The notes beneath the pieces are model-generated. The model ran no database searches, was not told the origin of the DNA, and saw only the letters and a program-made list of their open reading frames with translations. A program made the translations under genes and the position numbers. 64,000 nt of DNA from Streptomyces sp. NBC_01233. GTDB taxonomy: Bacteria; Actinomycetota; Actinomycetes; Streptomycetales; Streptomycetaceae. The stretch is from positions 620,001 to 684,000 of the forward strand of contig NZ_CP108514.1 in assembly GCF_035989305.1 (NCBI RefSeq). The letters are read 5' to 3'. This document shows, piece after piece, positions 37,109-45,755 of this stretch. Positions within the stretch are counted from its first letter, which is position 1; each line of letters opens with the position of its first letter.

Positions 37109-37948
37109 ATGTGTCGCTGGCTCGCGTACCTGGGTTCGCCGATGCTGCTCGATGCGGTGCTCTACCGGCCGGAGCACTCGCTGATCAACCAGAGCCTCCG
37201 CTCGCGGCTGGGCGTCGAATCGACCAATGGCGACGGTTTCGGCATCGGCTGGTACAGCGGAAACGGCGACGGCACGCCGGCGGTCTTCCGTGACATCGGC
37301 CCCGCCTGGAACAACCGCAATCTGCGTGAGCTCGCCGCTCATGTGCGCTCCAGCCTGTTCTTCGCGCACGTCCGCGCCTCGACGGGCTCGGCGATCCAGC
37401 AGACCAACTGCCACCCGTTCCGTCACGGTCGCTGGCTGTGGATGCACAACGGCGCGGTCACGGACTTCCACCGGCTGCAACGGGACCTCTGCATGGCGGT
37501 CGACCCGGCGCTGTTCCCGTCCATCGAGGGCTCCACGGACTCCGAGGTGATGTTCTACCTGGCGGTCACGTTCGGCCTCGACCAGGACGTCCCGGGCGCC
37601 GTGGCCCGCATGGCGGGGCTGGTCGAGGACCTCGGAAGGCAGCACGGGGTGCCCAATCCGCTGCAGATGACGGTCGCGGTGAGCGACGGGGAGCGCGTCT
37701 GGGCGTTCAGGTACTCCAGCCAGGGCCAGTCCCGGTCGCTGTACTACAGCAGCAGGGCCGACACCGTACGACATCTCTATCCGGAACTGGACTACCTCCG
37801 CGAGGTCTCCGACGAGACGCGGATCGTGGTCTCGGAACCCCTGGGTGACCTGCCCGGCGTCTGGAACGAGCTGCCGGAGGCCAGCTATTCGGTGATCCCC
37901 TCCGCCCGGCACACGGACTACTTTCCGTTCCAGCCGAAATCGCCGTGA
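37109..37948 (+). CDS. Class II glutamine amidotransferase (YafJ/EgtC-like)
   Basis: A 279-residue N-terminal-nucleophile amidotransferase; Cys2 (MCRWLAYLG) is the nucleophile. NGDGFGIGWY, FFAHVRASTG and the MHNGAVTDF stretch form the glutamine pocket. ATG 37109 has a GAGAAGGAGA site. The TGA overlaps a GTG that begins a truncated carboxylate-amine ligase gene, suggesting the two once formed an operon for a glutamyl-compound pathway. Confidence 0.9.
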   Translation: MCRWLAYLGSPMLLDAVLYRPEHSLINQSLRSRLGVESTNGDGFGIGWYSGNGDGTPAVFRDIGPAWNNRNLRELAAHVRSSLFFAHVRASTGSAIQQTNCHPFRHGRWLWMHNGAVTDFHRLQRDLCMAVDPALFPSIEGSTDSEVMFYLAVTFGLDQDVPGAVARMAGLVEDLGRQHGVPNPLQMTVAVSDGERVWAFRYSSQGQSRSLYYSSRADTVRHLYPELDYLREVSDETRIVVSEPLGDLPGVWNELPEASYSVIPSARHTDYFPFQPKSP

Positions 37949-38060
37949 CCGCGGGTACGCAGGCCATGCGCTCGTCCGGAGCACCGTGCACCACCACCGG
38001 TCGGCTGACCATGGGGGTGGAGGAGGAGTTCATCCTCGTGGACCGCCGCAGCCGCGCCCC
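37945..38060 (+). pseudogene. Carboxylate-amine ligase (YbdK/GshA-like) N-terminal stub
   Basis: GTG 37945 overlaps the amidotransferase stop. The stub reads ...RLTMGVEEEFILVDRRSRAPVA, which is the start of the YbdK/EgtA glutamate-cysteine-ligase-like family (usually over 350 residues). The sequence then changes abruptly to a different gene remnant in another frame. Confidence 0.75.
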
Positions 38061-38522
38061 GGTGGCTACGAGAAGCTCTGGGGCCTGCCTCCGGCCCACT
38101 GGTGGGCCAGGTGGCGGCACGTCCTGTGGCTCGCCGTACTGATCGGCGTCCTCCACCTGTCGGCGATCTCCCCGCCGTGGCGCGACTCCCCTGCCCACGG
38201 CTTCGTCACGGTGGCGATCGGCACCCTGTTCTTCTGGTGGTCCCAGCGGCTGCTGCTCGCCGGCCGGATCCCCTGGACCGCCCTGCTGCCCGGAGCGGTG
38301 GCCACCATGCTCGGGCTGTTCGGGCTCCGGGTCTTCTCCCGCCTGGTCTTCTCACCGCTGATCGCGTCCAGCGCCGTCGCGTACGGGCCCTTCGGCACCG
38401 TCCTCGTCATCCAGTTCTGGCTCGTCGGCGTCGTCGTCGTCGTGTTCGGCGGCGCGCTGCTCGGCCGGCTGCTCCACGACGAACCGGCGCGCCCCGCGAC
38501 CCCTCCGGAGCAAGGTCGCTGA
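38061..38522 (+). pseudogene. YihY/BrkB-family membrane protein, C-terminal remnant
   Basis: About 150 codons beginning GYEKLWGLPPAHWWARWRHV, with three to four membrane helices (WLAVLIGVLHL, TLFFWWSQRLLL, ALLPGAVATMLGLFGLR, and FWLVGVVVVVFGGALLGRLL). This is the C-terminal half of a YihY/virulence factor BrkB-type protein. The N-terminal helices are lost at a junction with the YbdK stub. No start codon with a ribosome site is evident. Confidence 0.72.
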
Positions 38523-38529
38523 GGCGCGC

Positions 38530-38561
38530 GACGGCCCCGCCGCCGAAGCGGCGGGGCCGTC
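38530..38561. terminator. Strong hairpin terminator
   Basis: A 14-bp perfect GC-rich stem (38530-38543 with 38548-38561) with a CGAA tetraloop, between the BrkB remnant and the convergent DUF7144 gene. Confidence 0.88.
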
Positions 38562-38586
38562 CTCCGAGGTGGCGCGTGCCCGCCTG

Positions 38587-39048
38587 TCACTCCGGCGCGG
38601 TCGAGTGCGTCCAACTCGTGCACAGGGCCCAGATGATGAACACGTCGATCGCGATGATGATGATGGACCACCAGGGCTGGTACGGCAGCCACAGGAAGTT
38701 GACGATCACGCTGAGGCTGGCGAGGGCGATGCCCGCGCCCCGGGCCACGTTCGAGCCGGCGATCAGGCCCACTCCGGTGAGCACGACGATGATGCCGAGG
38801 ACGAGATGGATCCAGCCCCATGCCGTCAGGTCGAATTCGAAGACGTAGTTGCCGATGCGCGCGTAGACGTCGTCATTGGCGATGGCCGCGATGCCCTGGA
38901 AGACCGCAAGGCAACCGGTCACGAGGAGGAGGACCGCGGCGAACAGCGTGCCCGTGCTCCCCGCACCATCGCGCTGGCTGCCGGGGAGCAGCGGAGCGTT
39001 GCCCGGCGCAGGGCCGGTGTTCCCCCCGGTCGGTGTCGGCTGACCCAT
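38587..39048 (-). CDS. DUF7144-like membrane protein
   Basis: A 153-residue membrane protein. A Pro/Gly-rich N-terminus of about 28 residues is followed by four helices (about 33-55, 72-97, 100-120 and 124-147). GWIHLVLGIIVVLTGVGLI and NFLWLPYQPWWSIIIIAIDVFIIWAL are characteristic of the DUF7144 family as I recall it. Function unknown. Confidence 0.8.
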   Translation of the reverse strand: MGQPTPTGGNTGPAPGNAPLLPGSQRDGAGSTGTLFAAVLLLVTGCLAVFQGIAAIANDDVYARIGNYVFEFDLTAWGWIHLVLGIIVVLTGVGLIAGSNVARGAGIALASLSVIVNFLWLPYQPWWSIIIIAIDVFIIWALCTSWTHSTAPE

Positions 39049-39207
39049 GGAATTCACCTCACAGATGGCGGTAGGGCGCCGGACCGTCCTGCTCCGGCTC
39101 GGCCGGGTCACAGGCATCGGCGCCCATATCGCAGTGTCGTCCGGCGGACGGGTTCTTGTGATCACCCGAAGCGGGTGGTCTTCGCTCCCCCGGGAGCGCG
39201 TGCAGAG

Positions 39208-39405
39208 TCAGGCCGGCAGCTGGCGCATTTCGAGGACCCGCAGGCCCAGGGACTGGAAACGCGTGAGCAGCCCGTACAGGTGGGCCTCGTCGGCCACGCT
39301 GCCGTGCAGGAGGGTCTGCTCCCTGACGGGGATCCGGGCGAGCTCGGGAAAGTTCGCGGCGAGCGTGTCCGGCACGACGCCCGAGACGCGGAATTCGTAG
39401 CGCAT
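39208..39405 (-). CDS. Small conserved protein (65 aa)
   Basis: MRYEFRVSGVVPDTLAANFP..., ending FQSLGLRVLEMRQLPA: one beta-alpha-beta unit, cytoplasmic. Such proteins occur in Streptomyces near large LAL regulators, by recall; here it lies directly downstream of one on the same strand. Function unknown. Confidence 0.65.
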   Translation of the reverse strand: MRYEFRVSGVVPDTLAANFPELARIPVREQTLLHGSVADEAHLYGLLTRFQSLGLRVLEMRQLPA

Positions 39406-39569
39406 GAGAGCACTCACTCCTCTCGGAACGAAGGCGTCGGGGTGGGACTGGGACGGGTGCCCGGCCCGCTCCTGGCCTTCACTCCCCATCGTCGGTCCTC
39501 GCCCGGTGGCTCGGCATCGCCCGGTACGGGCGAGAAGGCCGGGTACACCTGCGGCCGCCGAGCCCTGCG

Positions 39570-42428
39570 TCACAGCATCCCGAGGTCCTGCGCCCGGTGG
39601 ACGGCCTCGCTGCGCCGGGTGACCGAGAGCTTGCGGTAGATGCTCTTCAGGTGGGTCTTCACCGTGTTGGCCGACAGGAACAGCTCGGCCGCGATCTCCT
39701 CGGTCGACAGCAGCTCGGCGGCCTTGCGCAGCACCTCGGTCTCCCGCCCGCTCAGCGGCTCCACCACGGGCGGCTGCTGCTTGCCGGCCGTCGACGCCGA
39801 CGCCGACGCACGTACCGGGGTGCGGGAGTGCAGCCAGCCGTGCAGCCGGGCCAGCTGCGGGTCCCCGCGCAGGATCCGGCGCACCCAGGGACCGCTCTCC
39901 GTGAACATCCGGCGCAGGCCCTCCGGCCGGGCGAGCCCCAGCGCCTCCCCCAGCCGCCGTCGGGCCTCGTCGGGGTCGCCGTCCGCCGCAGCGATCTCCG
40001 CCTGGAGCAGGCGCGCCCGTGCCCGTACCGGCGCCGGCACGCCCTCGTCCGCCGGCATGCCCGCGAGCACCTCCGCCGCGCGGTCCCCGCGGCCGGAGGC
40101 CAGCAGGGCGCGGGCCCCGGCCAGCACCTGCTCCGGCCGGTCGCCGTCCTCGCCCTCTGCGCCCTCCACGGCGTCCAGGACCTGGAGGGCCGCGACGGCG
40201 TCACCACGTGCCAGCTGTGCGGTCGACTCGGCCACGGCCAGCCCGGCCACCGCCCAGGAGTGCAGCCGTACCGGCGCCCCTGCCGTCCGCAGCATACGGA
40301 GGGTGGTGAGCGCGGCCTCCGCGTCGCCCTCGGCCGCCGCGATCCCGGCGCCGGTCACGGCGGCCAGGACCGCGGCCACGGGCTCCGGGCGGGGCCCCGC
40401 CTCCGAGCTCGCCAGGTCGAGGTGGCGGCGGGCGGCCGCCAGGTCGTCCTGCTCCACGGCCACGCCCGCGAGGGCGAGGTGGCCGGCACCGGTCCGGCGC
40501 CCGGTCGGCAGTGCGTACTGCTCGGCCACGGCGAGCGAGGCGCGGGCGTGCGCGGCCGCCTGCCGCAGGCGGCCGCGCATCAGCTCGGCCAGGGCCAGTG
40601 AGCCGAGCGCGTCGCAGAGCGGGTACTCCGTACCGGGCTTCCCGCACACCTCGACGGCGGAGGTGAGGACGGACACCGCGCGGTCGGGGTGTCCGGCGCC
40701 GAGCTCGGCCGCGCCGAGACCCGCCAGCACCAGGGCGCGGATCTCGGGGCGCTCGGCGAGCAGGTGCGGCGGCAGCTCCGGGAGCACACGCTCGACGTCG
40801 GCTGCCGCCCGTTCGGTGGCCGTCAGGTCGTCCGCCAGCCGCCCTGCGAGTACGCCGACGAAGGCGCGGGCCAGCCTCGCCGCCGGACCGGAGTCCGGGC
40901 CCGGGTACGCGTCCGCCCGCCACAGCCCGGCCTCGCATCCCGGGAGGTCCTGTTCGGCCAGCCGACAGGCCGCGCCGACCAGTGCGGGAGCCACACCCGT
41001 CCGATCGACCGGCATGCCGGCGAACGCCCGGCCCAGCTGATCCGCCTCCAGACCGGTGAAGAGCCGACCGATGGCCAGGTTGTCGACCACTTGCGCCGCC
41101 GCGAACTGCCAGTCACCGGCGGCCGCGCCTTGGACGACTGCCTCCGTGAGCCGGGCGGTGCGGGCCAGCCAGCGCGCCGCCCGTCCGTGCAGCCGGGGTT
41201 CGAGGCCGGGACGGCGCTGCCGAAGGTGCGCGCGCAGGACTTCGGCGAACAGCGGATGCAGCCGGTACCAGGCTGATGCGTCGATCCGTTCCAGGAACGC
41301 GTTGTCGCGGGCCAGCCCGGCGAGTGTCTGGGCGGCGTCGTCCCGGCCGGTCAGCGCGTCCGCGAGGTCCGGATGGACGCGGTCCGTGACACAGACCCGC
41401 AGCAGCAGGTCCTGCGTGAGCGGCGGCTGCGCGTCGAGCACCTCCTTGAGGAGGTAGTCGGCGATGATCGTGCGGTCGGCGGCGAACTGGCGCAGGAACT
41501 TCTCCGGGTCGGCGCTGTGCTGCATGGCCAGGGCGCACAGGCGTACCCCTGCCGCCCACCCCTCGGTCCGCTCCACCAGCAGCCGGATCCCCTCCGGGGA
41601 GACCGACAGCCCGTGCTCGCCCAGCAGCGCCTCGGCATCCTCGCGGGTGAACCGGAGGTCTGCCTGGCGGATCTCGGTGATCTCGCCGGCCGCCCGGTAG
41701 CGGTGCAGCGGAAGGAGCGAGTCCGTGCGGCCGGTGAGCACGATGCGCAGGCCCCCGGCCGCGTGCCGGAGCACGAAGTCCAGGCCCTCCGCCACCGCCG
41801 CGGACGGCTGGGCCGTGTCGAACTGGTCGAGCACGAGGACGGCGGGCTGCGCCGAGTCGGCCAGCCCCTCCGCCAGACGTGCGAGGAACGACCGGGTCAC
41901 TCCTTCGGCGCGCGTGGGACTGCCCACGCCCGCCGGCAGTGCCACCCCGCCCCGGTGGAAGGCCTCCAGGACGTACGCCCAGAGTGCGCCAGGAGCGTCG
42001 CCCGGCTCGACGGTCAGCCACACGGGTGGACGCGGCGCGAGCCCGCCGGCCGCCCAGTGGGCGGCGAGCACCGTCTTGCCCGAACCGGCCGGACCGTTGA
42101 CGAGGGTGAGCGGCCCCCGCGCCCCGGCCGCCATGCGCTTCAGCAGCTCGGGCCGGTGCACGAGGAGCTGCGGCACGGCCGGAACGGCGAACCGCGCCGA
42201 TAGCATCGGGTCACCGGACGGTGCCGGGCTCCCGTGCGGCGGACGCACGGGTGAATCGGGCCCTGCGGGGTTCTCCATGCGGTCACCGGGGTCGGGTCGG
42301 GTGGTCTGCGGGTGCGGATGCTGGTGCTGGTGTGCTGGTGTGCTGGTGTGCTGGTGTGCTGGTGCTGGTGCTGGTGCTGGTGCTGGTGCTGGTGCTGGTG
42401 CGGACTGTGGCTCGCCCGCGTTCTCCAC
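39570..42428 (-). CDS. LAL-type (MalT-like) LuxR-family transcriptional regulator
   Basis: A large ATP-binding LuxR regulator of 952 residues from GTG 42428. An inner start ATG 42278 (MENPAGPDS) would give about 902 residues and avoids the low-complexity N-terminus. Walker A is VNGPAGSGKTVLAAHW, Walker B-like VLVLDQFD, then a winged-helix/TPR-like sensor region of some 500 residues rich in Ala/Leu/Arg. The C-terminal LuxR HTH contains LSGRETEVLRKAAEL and LSANTVKTHLKSIYRKL. LAL proteins often control antibiotic clusters. The likely target is unknown; the nearest candidate cluster is 11 kb away. Confidence 0.9.
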   Translation of the reverse strand: MENAGEPQSAPAPAPAPAPAPAPAHQHTSTPAHQHQHPHPQTTRPDPGDRMENPAGPDSPVRPPHGSPAPSGDPMLSARFAVPAVPQLLVHRPELLKRMAAGARGPLTLVNGPAGSGKTVLAAHWAAGGLAPRPPVWLTVEPGDAPGALWAYVLEAFHRGGVALPAGVGSPTRAEGVTRSFLARLAEGLADSAQPAVLVLDQFDTAQPSAAVAEGLDFVLRHAAGGLRIVLTGRTDSLLPLHRYRAAGEITEIRQADLRFTREDAEALLGEHGLSVSPEGIRLLVERTEGWAAGVRLCALAMQHSADPEKFLRQFAADRTIIADYLLKEVLDAQPPLTQDLLLRVCVTDRVHPDLADALTGRDDAAQTLAGLARDNAFLERIDASAWYRLHPLFAEVLRAHLRQRRPGLEPRLHGRAARWLARTARLTEAVVQGAAAGDWQFAAAQVVDNLAIGRLFTGLEADQLGRAFAGMPVDRTGVAPALVGAACRLAEQDLPGCEAGLWRADAYPGPDSGPAARLARAFVGVLAGRLADDLTATERAAADVERVLPELPPHLLAERPEIRALVLAGLGAAELGAGHPDRAVSVLTSAVEVCGKPGTEYPLCDALGSLALAELMRGRLRQAAAHARASLAVAEQYALPTGRRTGAGHLALAGVAVEQDDLAAARRHLDLASSEAGPRPEPVAAVLAAVTGAGIAAAEGDAEAALTTLRMLRTAGAPVRLHSWAVAGLAVAESTAQLARGDAVAALQVLDAVEGAEGEDGDRPEQVLAGARALLASGRGDRAAEVLAGMPADEGVPAPVRARARLLQAEIAAADGDPDEARRRLGEALGLARPEGLRRMFTESGPWVRRILRGDPQLARLHGWLHSRTPVRASASASTAGKQQPPVVEPLSGRETEVLRKAAELLSTEEIAAELFLSANTVKTHLKSIYRKLSVTRRSEAVHRAQDLGML
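42320..42400. repeat. CTGGTG / TGTGCTGG simple repeats
   Basis: Two related short-period repeats in the 5' end of the LAL gene (reverse strand), coding for a His/Gln/Ser/Thr/Pro segment and an Ala-Pro run. Slippage would alter length in multiples of the six-base unit. Confidence 0.9.
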
Positions 42429-42768
42429 TCAAACCGTGATCAGTGGTGATCACCAGTCGTGTCACCTGGGCCGGGTGATGCGGACGCGCACACCGGTGGA
42501 TCCTCGGACTCGGTCGTTGTGATGGGTGAGGCGTCCCGTTCGGCGCAGGCTACGGCCGTGTTCACGGCTCCTCGGCCGACGACAGGGCAGCCTGGGGAGG
42601 GAGGTCCGCCCGGGAGCCCTTCGCACGTCGACCGGGCGGCCCTTCCACAGCGGCCTTCGGGTCGAGGCACACGGTGTGGGCGCCGACCTGCAGGTCGGTC
42701 CTGTAATCGGCATCTTGCAGTTCACCGTCTGGGCCGAATGCCGGTCCCGTTCGCTAGGGTCTGCGGCC
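42429..42768. promoter_or_regulatory. Divergent intergenic region with two perfect palindromes
   Basis: A 340-bp gene-free stretch between the LAL regulator and DinB gene. TGGTGATCACCA (42444-42455) lies just upstream of the regulator start and CCGACCTGCAGGTCGG (42683-42698) lies before the DinB gene. Either could be an operator. No coding sequence is convincing in between. Confidence 0.45.
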
Positions 42769-43320
42769 ATGACAGAGACGACGACCGAAGCATGGCCGGA
42801 ACCTCCACTCGCCGGCACCGAGGCGGCAGCCGTCCTCGGCGCCCTGGAACGCCAGCGGGCTACGCTGGCCTGGAAGTGCTCCGGCCTGGACGATCTTGGC
42901 CTACGCGCCACGGTCGGCGCATCCAGCATCACTCTGGGCGGCCTGCTCAAACACCTGGCGCACGTAGAGGACAGCCACTTCGCCCGTCTGTGGCTCGGCT
43001 CTGACGTCGGCGCTCCCTGGGACACCGTCGACTGGGACAGCACTCCCGACTGGGACTACCGCTCCGCTGCCGAGGACTCCCCCGGGCAACTGCTCGCTCT
43101 CTGGCGGGAATCAGTTGCCCGCTCCCGTGCCATCGTCGACAAGGCACTCAGCGCGGGCGGGCTGGAACAGCTCGGTGCCTACACCACCCCTGGCGGCGAA
43201 CGCCCGAACCTCCGCCGCATCCTCCTGGACCTTGTCGAGGAGTACGCCCGCCACGCAGGTCACGCCGACCTCATCCGTGAATCCGTCGACGGCCTTACGG
43301 GCGAGGACCCGCCGAGGTGA
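42769..43320 (+). CDS. DinB family protein (DUF664-type)
   Basis: A 183-residue DinB-fold protein, third in the window. Metal histidines are seen in LLKHLAHVEDSHFARLW and in EEYARHAGHADLIRESVDG. Residues between suggest a mycothiol-dependent enzyme. ATG 42769 follows CTAGGGTCTGCGGCC with a weak ribosome site. Confidence 0.87.
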   Translation: MTETTTEAWPEPPLAGTEAAAVLGALERQRATLAWKCSGLDDLGLRATVGASSITLGGLLKHLAHVEDSHFARLWLGSDVGAPWDTVDWDSTPDWDYRSAAEDSPGQLLALWRESVARSRAIVDKALSAGGLEQLGAYTTPGGERPNLRRILLDLVEEYARHAGHADLIRESVDGLTGEDPPR

Positions 43321-43438
43321 ACCAGGTACGCCGCGAGGCGGGGTGCGGGGCAGCGCGGGCCTGATGCGTTCCTGACGAGACCGTCCGACCCCGCGCCACC
43401 TCTCTTCGCGTCCGTGGCTCCTGACGCGGGCTTCGGGC

Positions 43439-43906
43439 TCAGGCTCCGGCCAACTCGGCGTTCGCGCGTTCCGTGACCAGGGCCAACACGCGGCCCGAGA
43501 CCGCGAGGTCCTCGGCCGGGATGCCGACGTACAGCCGGGCGGCGATCTCGGCGCTCTCGGCGGCGGTGCTCTCGTACAGCCCCCGTCCGGTGTCGGTCAG
43601 CCGCACCCGGGACGACTGCGCCGGATCCTCTTCGAGCAGCTTCCCGGCCGTCAGCTCCTCGATCACTGCGCGCACGACCGACCCGTCGGTCTTCAGCGAA
43701 CCGCTGACGTCGCCGACGAGCGCGTCGCGGCCGATGGACCCGCCCGCGGCCACGACGGCCCGGAGCGTCACGCTCTGGTGGAACGTGGCGCCGTGGCGGA
43801 CCAGCACGTCCTCCAGGAGGGCACGCCCGGCGTGGTGCGCCAGGGCTATGACACGGGCGTTGACCGCGGTGGGTGCCGTGGGTGCCGTGGGTGCCGTGAT
43901 GGTCAT
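43439..43906 (-). CDS. MarR-like winged-helix protein
   Basis: A 155-residue protein with an N-terminal Ala-Pro-Thr run from a short repeat (43860-43905), then a helical and winged-helix-like part: VTLRAVVAAGGSIGRDALVGDVSG, DGSVVRAVIEELTAGKLL then RVRLTDTGRGLYEST. It starts in a four-base overlap with the stop of the upstream MarR gene, so the two are co-translated and may form a heteromer or a sensor/regulator pair. Confidence 0.72.
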   Translation of the reverse strand: MTITAPTAPTAPTAVNARVIALAHHAGRALLEDVLVRHGATFHQSVTLRAVVAAGGSIGRDALVGDVSGSLKTDGSVVRAVIEELTAGKLLEEDPAQSSRVRLTDTGRGLYESTAAESAEIAARLYVGIPAEDLAVSGRVLALVTERANAELAGA

Positions 43907-44385
43907 GGTTGCTCCTCGTCGTTCTCGGTGTACGGATCAAGAGGTGCGTCGAGCAGGGTCGCCAGCTCGCGGGTGAACTGCCGCGTGCGCAGGCTGTCCT
44001 GGCCCCCGAGCGGCTCCAGCAACTGGTCCAGCAGGCCCTGGACCACCTTGACCGCGCGGCGTGCGACGTCGCGCCCCTGCTCGGTGAGCGACAACTGCAC
44101 GGCACGCGGGTCGTCGGGGTCCCGGGTGCGGGCGACGAGTCCGGCGGCCTCCAGGGCACGGGCGAGCTTGGACACGTACAGCGGTTCGAGCCCCGTGTGG
44201 TCGGCGAGCCGGCGCTGGCTGGGCCGCAGCCCGGAGCGCCCCATGCCGTACAGCGACGCCATCAACGCGTACTGGGCATGGGTCAGTCCCAGCGGCGCGA
44301 CCGCCCGGTCGACGGCCACCCGCCACTTCATCGACAGACGCCAGACCAGAAATCCCGCCGTGGCGCTCTCAGTTGCTGAACTCAC
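43903..44385 (-). CDS. MarR-family transcriptional regulator
   Basis: A 160-residue MarR protein with a winged helix (about 50-115): LTHAQYALMASLYG, LADHTGLEPLYVSKLARALEAAG and RAVQLSLTEQGRDVARRA. Starts with GTG at 44385 with no Shine-Dalgarno site and little leader, possibly leaderless. A perfect 15-bp tandem repeat immediately upstream is a probable operator, suggesting autoregulation. Confidence 0.88.
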   Translation of the reverse strand: MSSATESATAGFLVWRLSMKWRVAVDRAVAPLGLTHAQYALMASLYGMGRSGLRPSQRRLADHTGLEPLYVSKLARALEAAGLVARTRDPDDPRAVQLSLTEQGRDVARRAVKVVQGLLDQLLEPLGGQDSLRTRQFTRELATLLDAPLDPYTENDEEQP

Positions 44386-44396
44386 AGCAACATACA

Positions 44397-44426
44397 GTAC
44401 ATGGCTACTATGTACATGGCTACTAT
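44397..44426. promoter_or_regulatory. Tandem 15-bp repeat, probable MarR operator
   Basis: GTACATGGCTACTAT occurs twice in direct tandem (44397-44411 and 44412-44426). It includes GTACAT-N7-ATGTAC, an inverted repeat at 44397-44415. It lies 11 bp upstream of the MarR start. Confidence 0.75.
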
Positions 44427-44576
44427 TTTTCCGCGGGCAGCCACCCAGGCGAAGCCACGATCGGCCCGAGGTACCGGGCGACTGCCTCGAAGCGGCTCCT
44501 CGGCCTCGGTGCCGGTTCTAGGCTGGGCGGTGTGGCGGCAAGGGGCGAGCGTTCAAGTCCGGCTGCGCACAACGTG

Positions 44577-45034
44577 ATGCGCTGGCCGCTGAGCCTGCAC
44601 GTCGGCGTCGCGCTGCTGCTGGCCGCCTCCACGGCCTGCGTCGTCGCGGGAGCGCTCTGGTTCGTTCTGGGCACGCCCCGCCTGCACGTGGCCGGACCGC
44701 TCAAGCCCGCCGACGTCTACGACGGCATCAAGATCGCTCTGGCCGTCGTCGCCGGCATCGGCGGTGTGATGGCCCTGGTCGTCGGCTCGAAGACGCCGAG
44801 TTCTCCGGCAGCCTCGTCGATTTCACCGGCTCGGACTTCACCGGCACCGCCGTGAACGTCGGCGCGCGCCATCTCGCGACCCTGCACAGCACGGTCCCGC
44901 CCGCACGATTCGACGGTGGCACCGTCGACCTCTCCCACGCCGCGGCGTTCACCCACCCACCGCGCTTCGACCTGTCATCGGCGCCCGCAGGGCTGTTGCT
45001 GCCGCCCGGCACGAACGTCTCCGACTTGCCCTGA
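44577..45034 (+). pseudogene. Pentapeptide-repeat membrane protein, internally deleted
   Basis: ATG 44577 starts MRWPLSLHVGVALLLAA with two membrane helices (about 8-32 and 48-68: GIKIALAVVAGIGGVMALVVG), as in a Streptomyces pentapeptide-repeat protein type. Near 44795 the reading frame shifts to the C-terminal part: FSGSLVDFTGSDFTGTAVN and ARFDGGTVDLSHAAAF, ending at 45034. The charged coiled coil and most pentapeptide repeats between are lost. Confidence 0.7.
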
Positions 45035-45109
45035 GTCGGCTCCACCGCGGCGGCCGCGACCGTCACCGGCGTCCCGGCCGTCCCTCCGCCCGCGCCCAGG
45101 GAACGGGCA

Positions 45110-45559
45110 GGCTTCGGCACCTCTCCCGAGGCCGGCGCGATAGGCGAGGCCTTCGGTGACTACCTCGCCGTCGAGGTCGGCGCCCACGCGGACGCCGCGT
45201 ACGGCTGGCCGCGGCGGGCCGACCTGGCCTGCGTCGCCGACTGGGACGCGGCCTCCTACAGCGACGCCCCGCACTGCCTGCGCCGCATCGACGGGAACAA
45301 GGTGTACGCCGACCTGGAGGGCGAGGTCCACGCGGACGGGGAGATCTGGTCCCGCGCCCTCTTCGACATCCTCAACGCCCTGGGCGCCCGGACCGCCGAC
45401 CGCATCATCGTCAACGCCCAGTTCGGCTTCGCGCCGGACACGTCCTTCAAGGACGCGGCCCTGACGACGGTTTCGACCGCCCAGCGGATGTACGGCGCGA
45501 GCGCCGCGGACGCCGTGCGCGCCGCGTTCAAGGCCCGGCAGATCCCCGGCATCCAGTAA
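45110..45559 (+). pseudogene. M36 (fungalysin-like) metallopeptidase C-terminal remnant
   Basis: The start is approximate. The readable frame is FGTSPEAGAIGEAFGDYLAVEVG, then CLRRIDGNKVYADLEGEVHADGEIW and VNAQFGFAPDTSFKDAALTT, the C-terminal third of an M36 peptidase. The HExxH zinc site and signal peptide are absent, replaced by the pentapeptide-repeat remnant. Followed by a terminator. Confidence 0.75.
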
Positions 45560-45569
45560 CGGCCGGACC

Positions 45570-45605
45570 CTTCCCCGGACTCGGGGCACACCGCGTCCGG
45601 GGAAG
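45570..45605. terminator. Hairpin terminator
   Basis: An 11-bp perfect stem (45570-45580 with 45595-45605) after the M36 remnant. ATGTTC/GAACAT (45610-45615/45634-45639) a little downstream is a weak candidate operator for the M4 protease gene. Confidence 0.72.
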
Positions 45606-45755
45606 CGGAATGTTCCACTTTTGGTCGCTCAGCGAACATCGCTCCCCTCCCTCCGGACAACAGCTGGTCAAATCCTTGTTGCATACCTGTCAATCCGCCG
45701 CTCCTTCCTGGCAATCTCAACCGCCTGGCCCCCCACGGCAATTGAAGGAGCACGA

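Noticed and set aside
42459..42768. Coding sequence between the LAL regulator and DinB gene
   Set aside because: Frames are open only because of GC bias; no start context or family resemblance.
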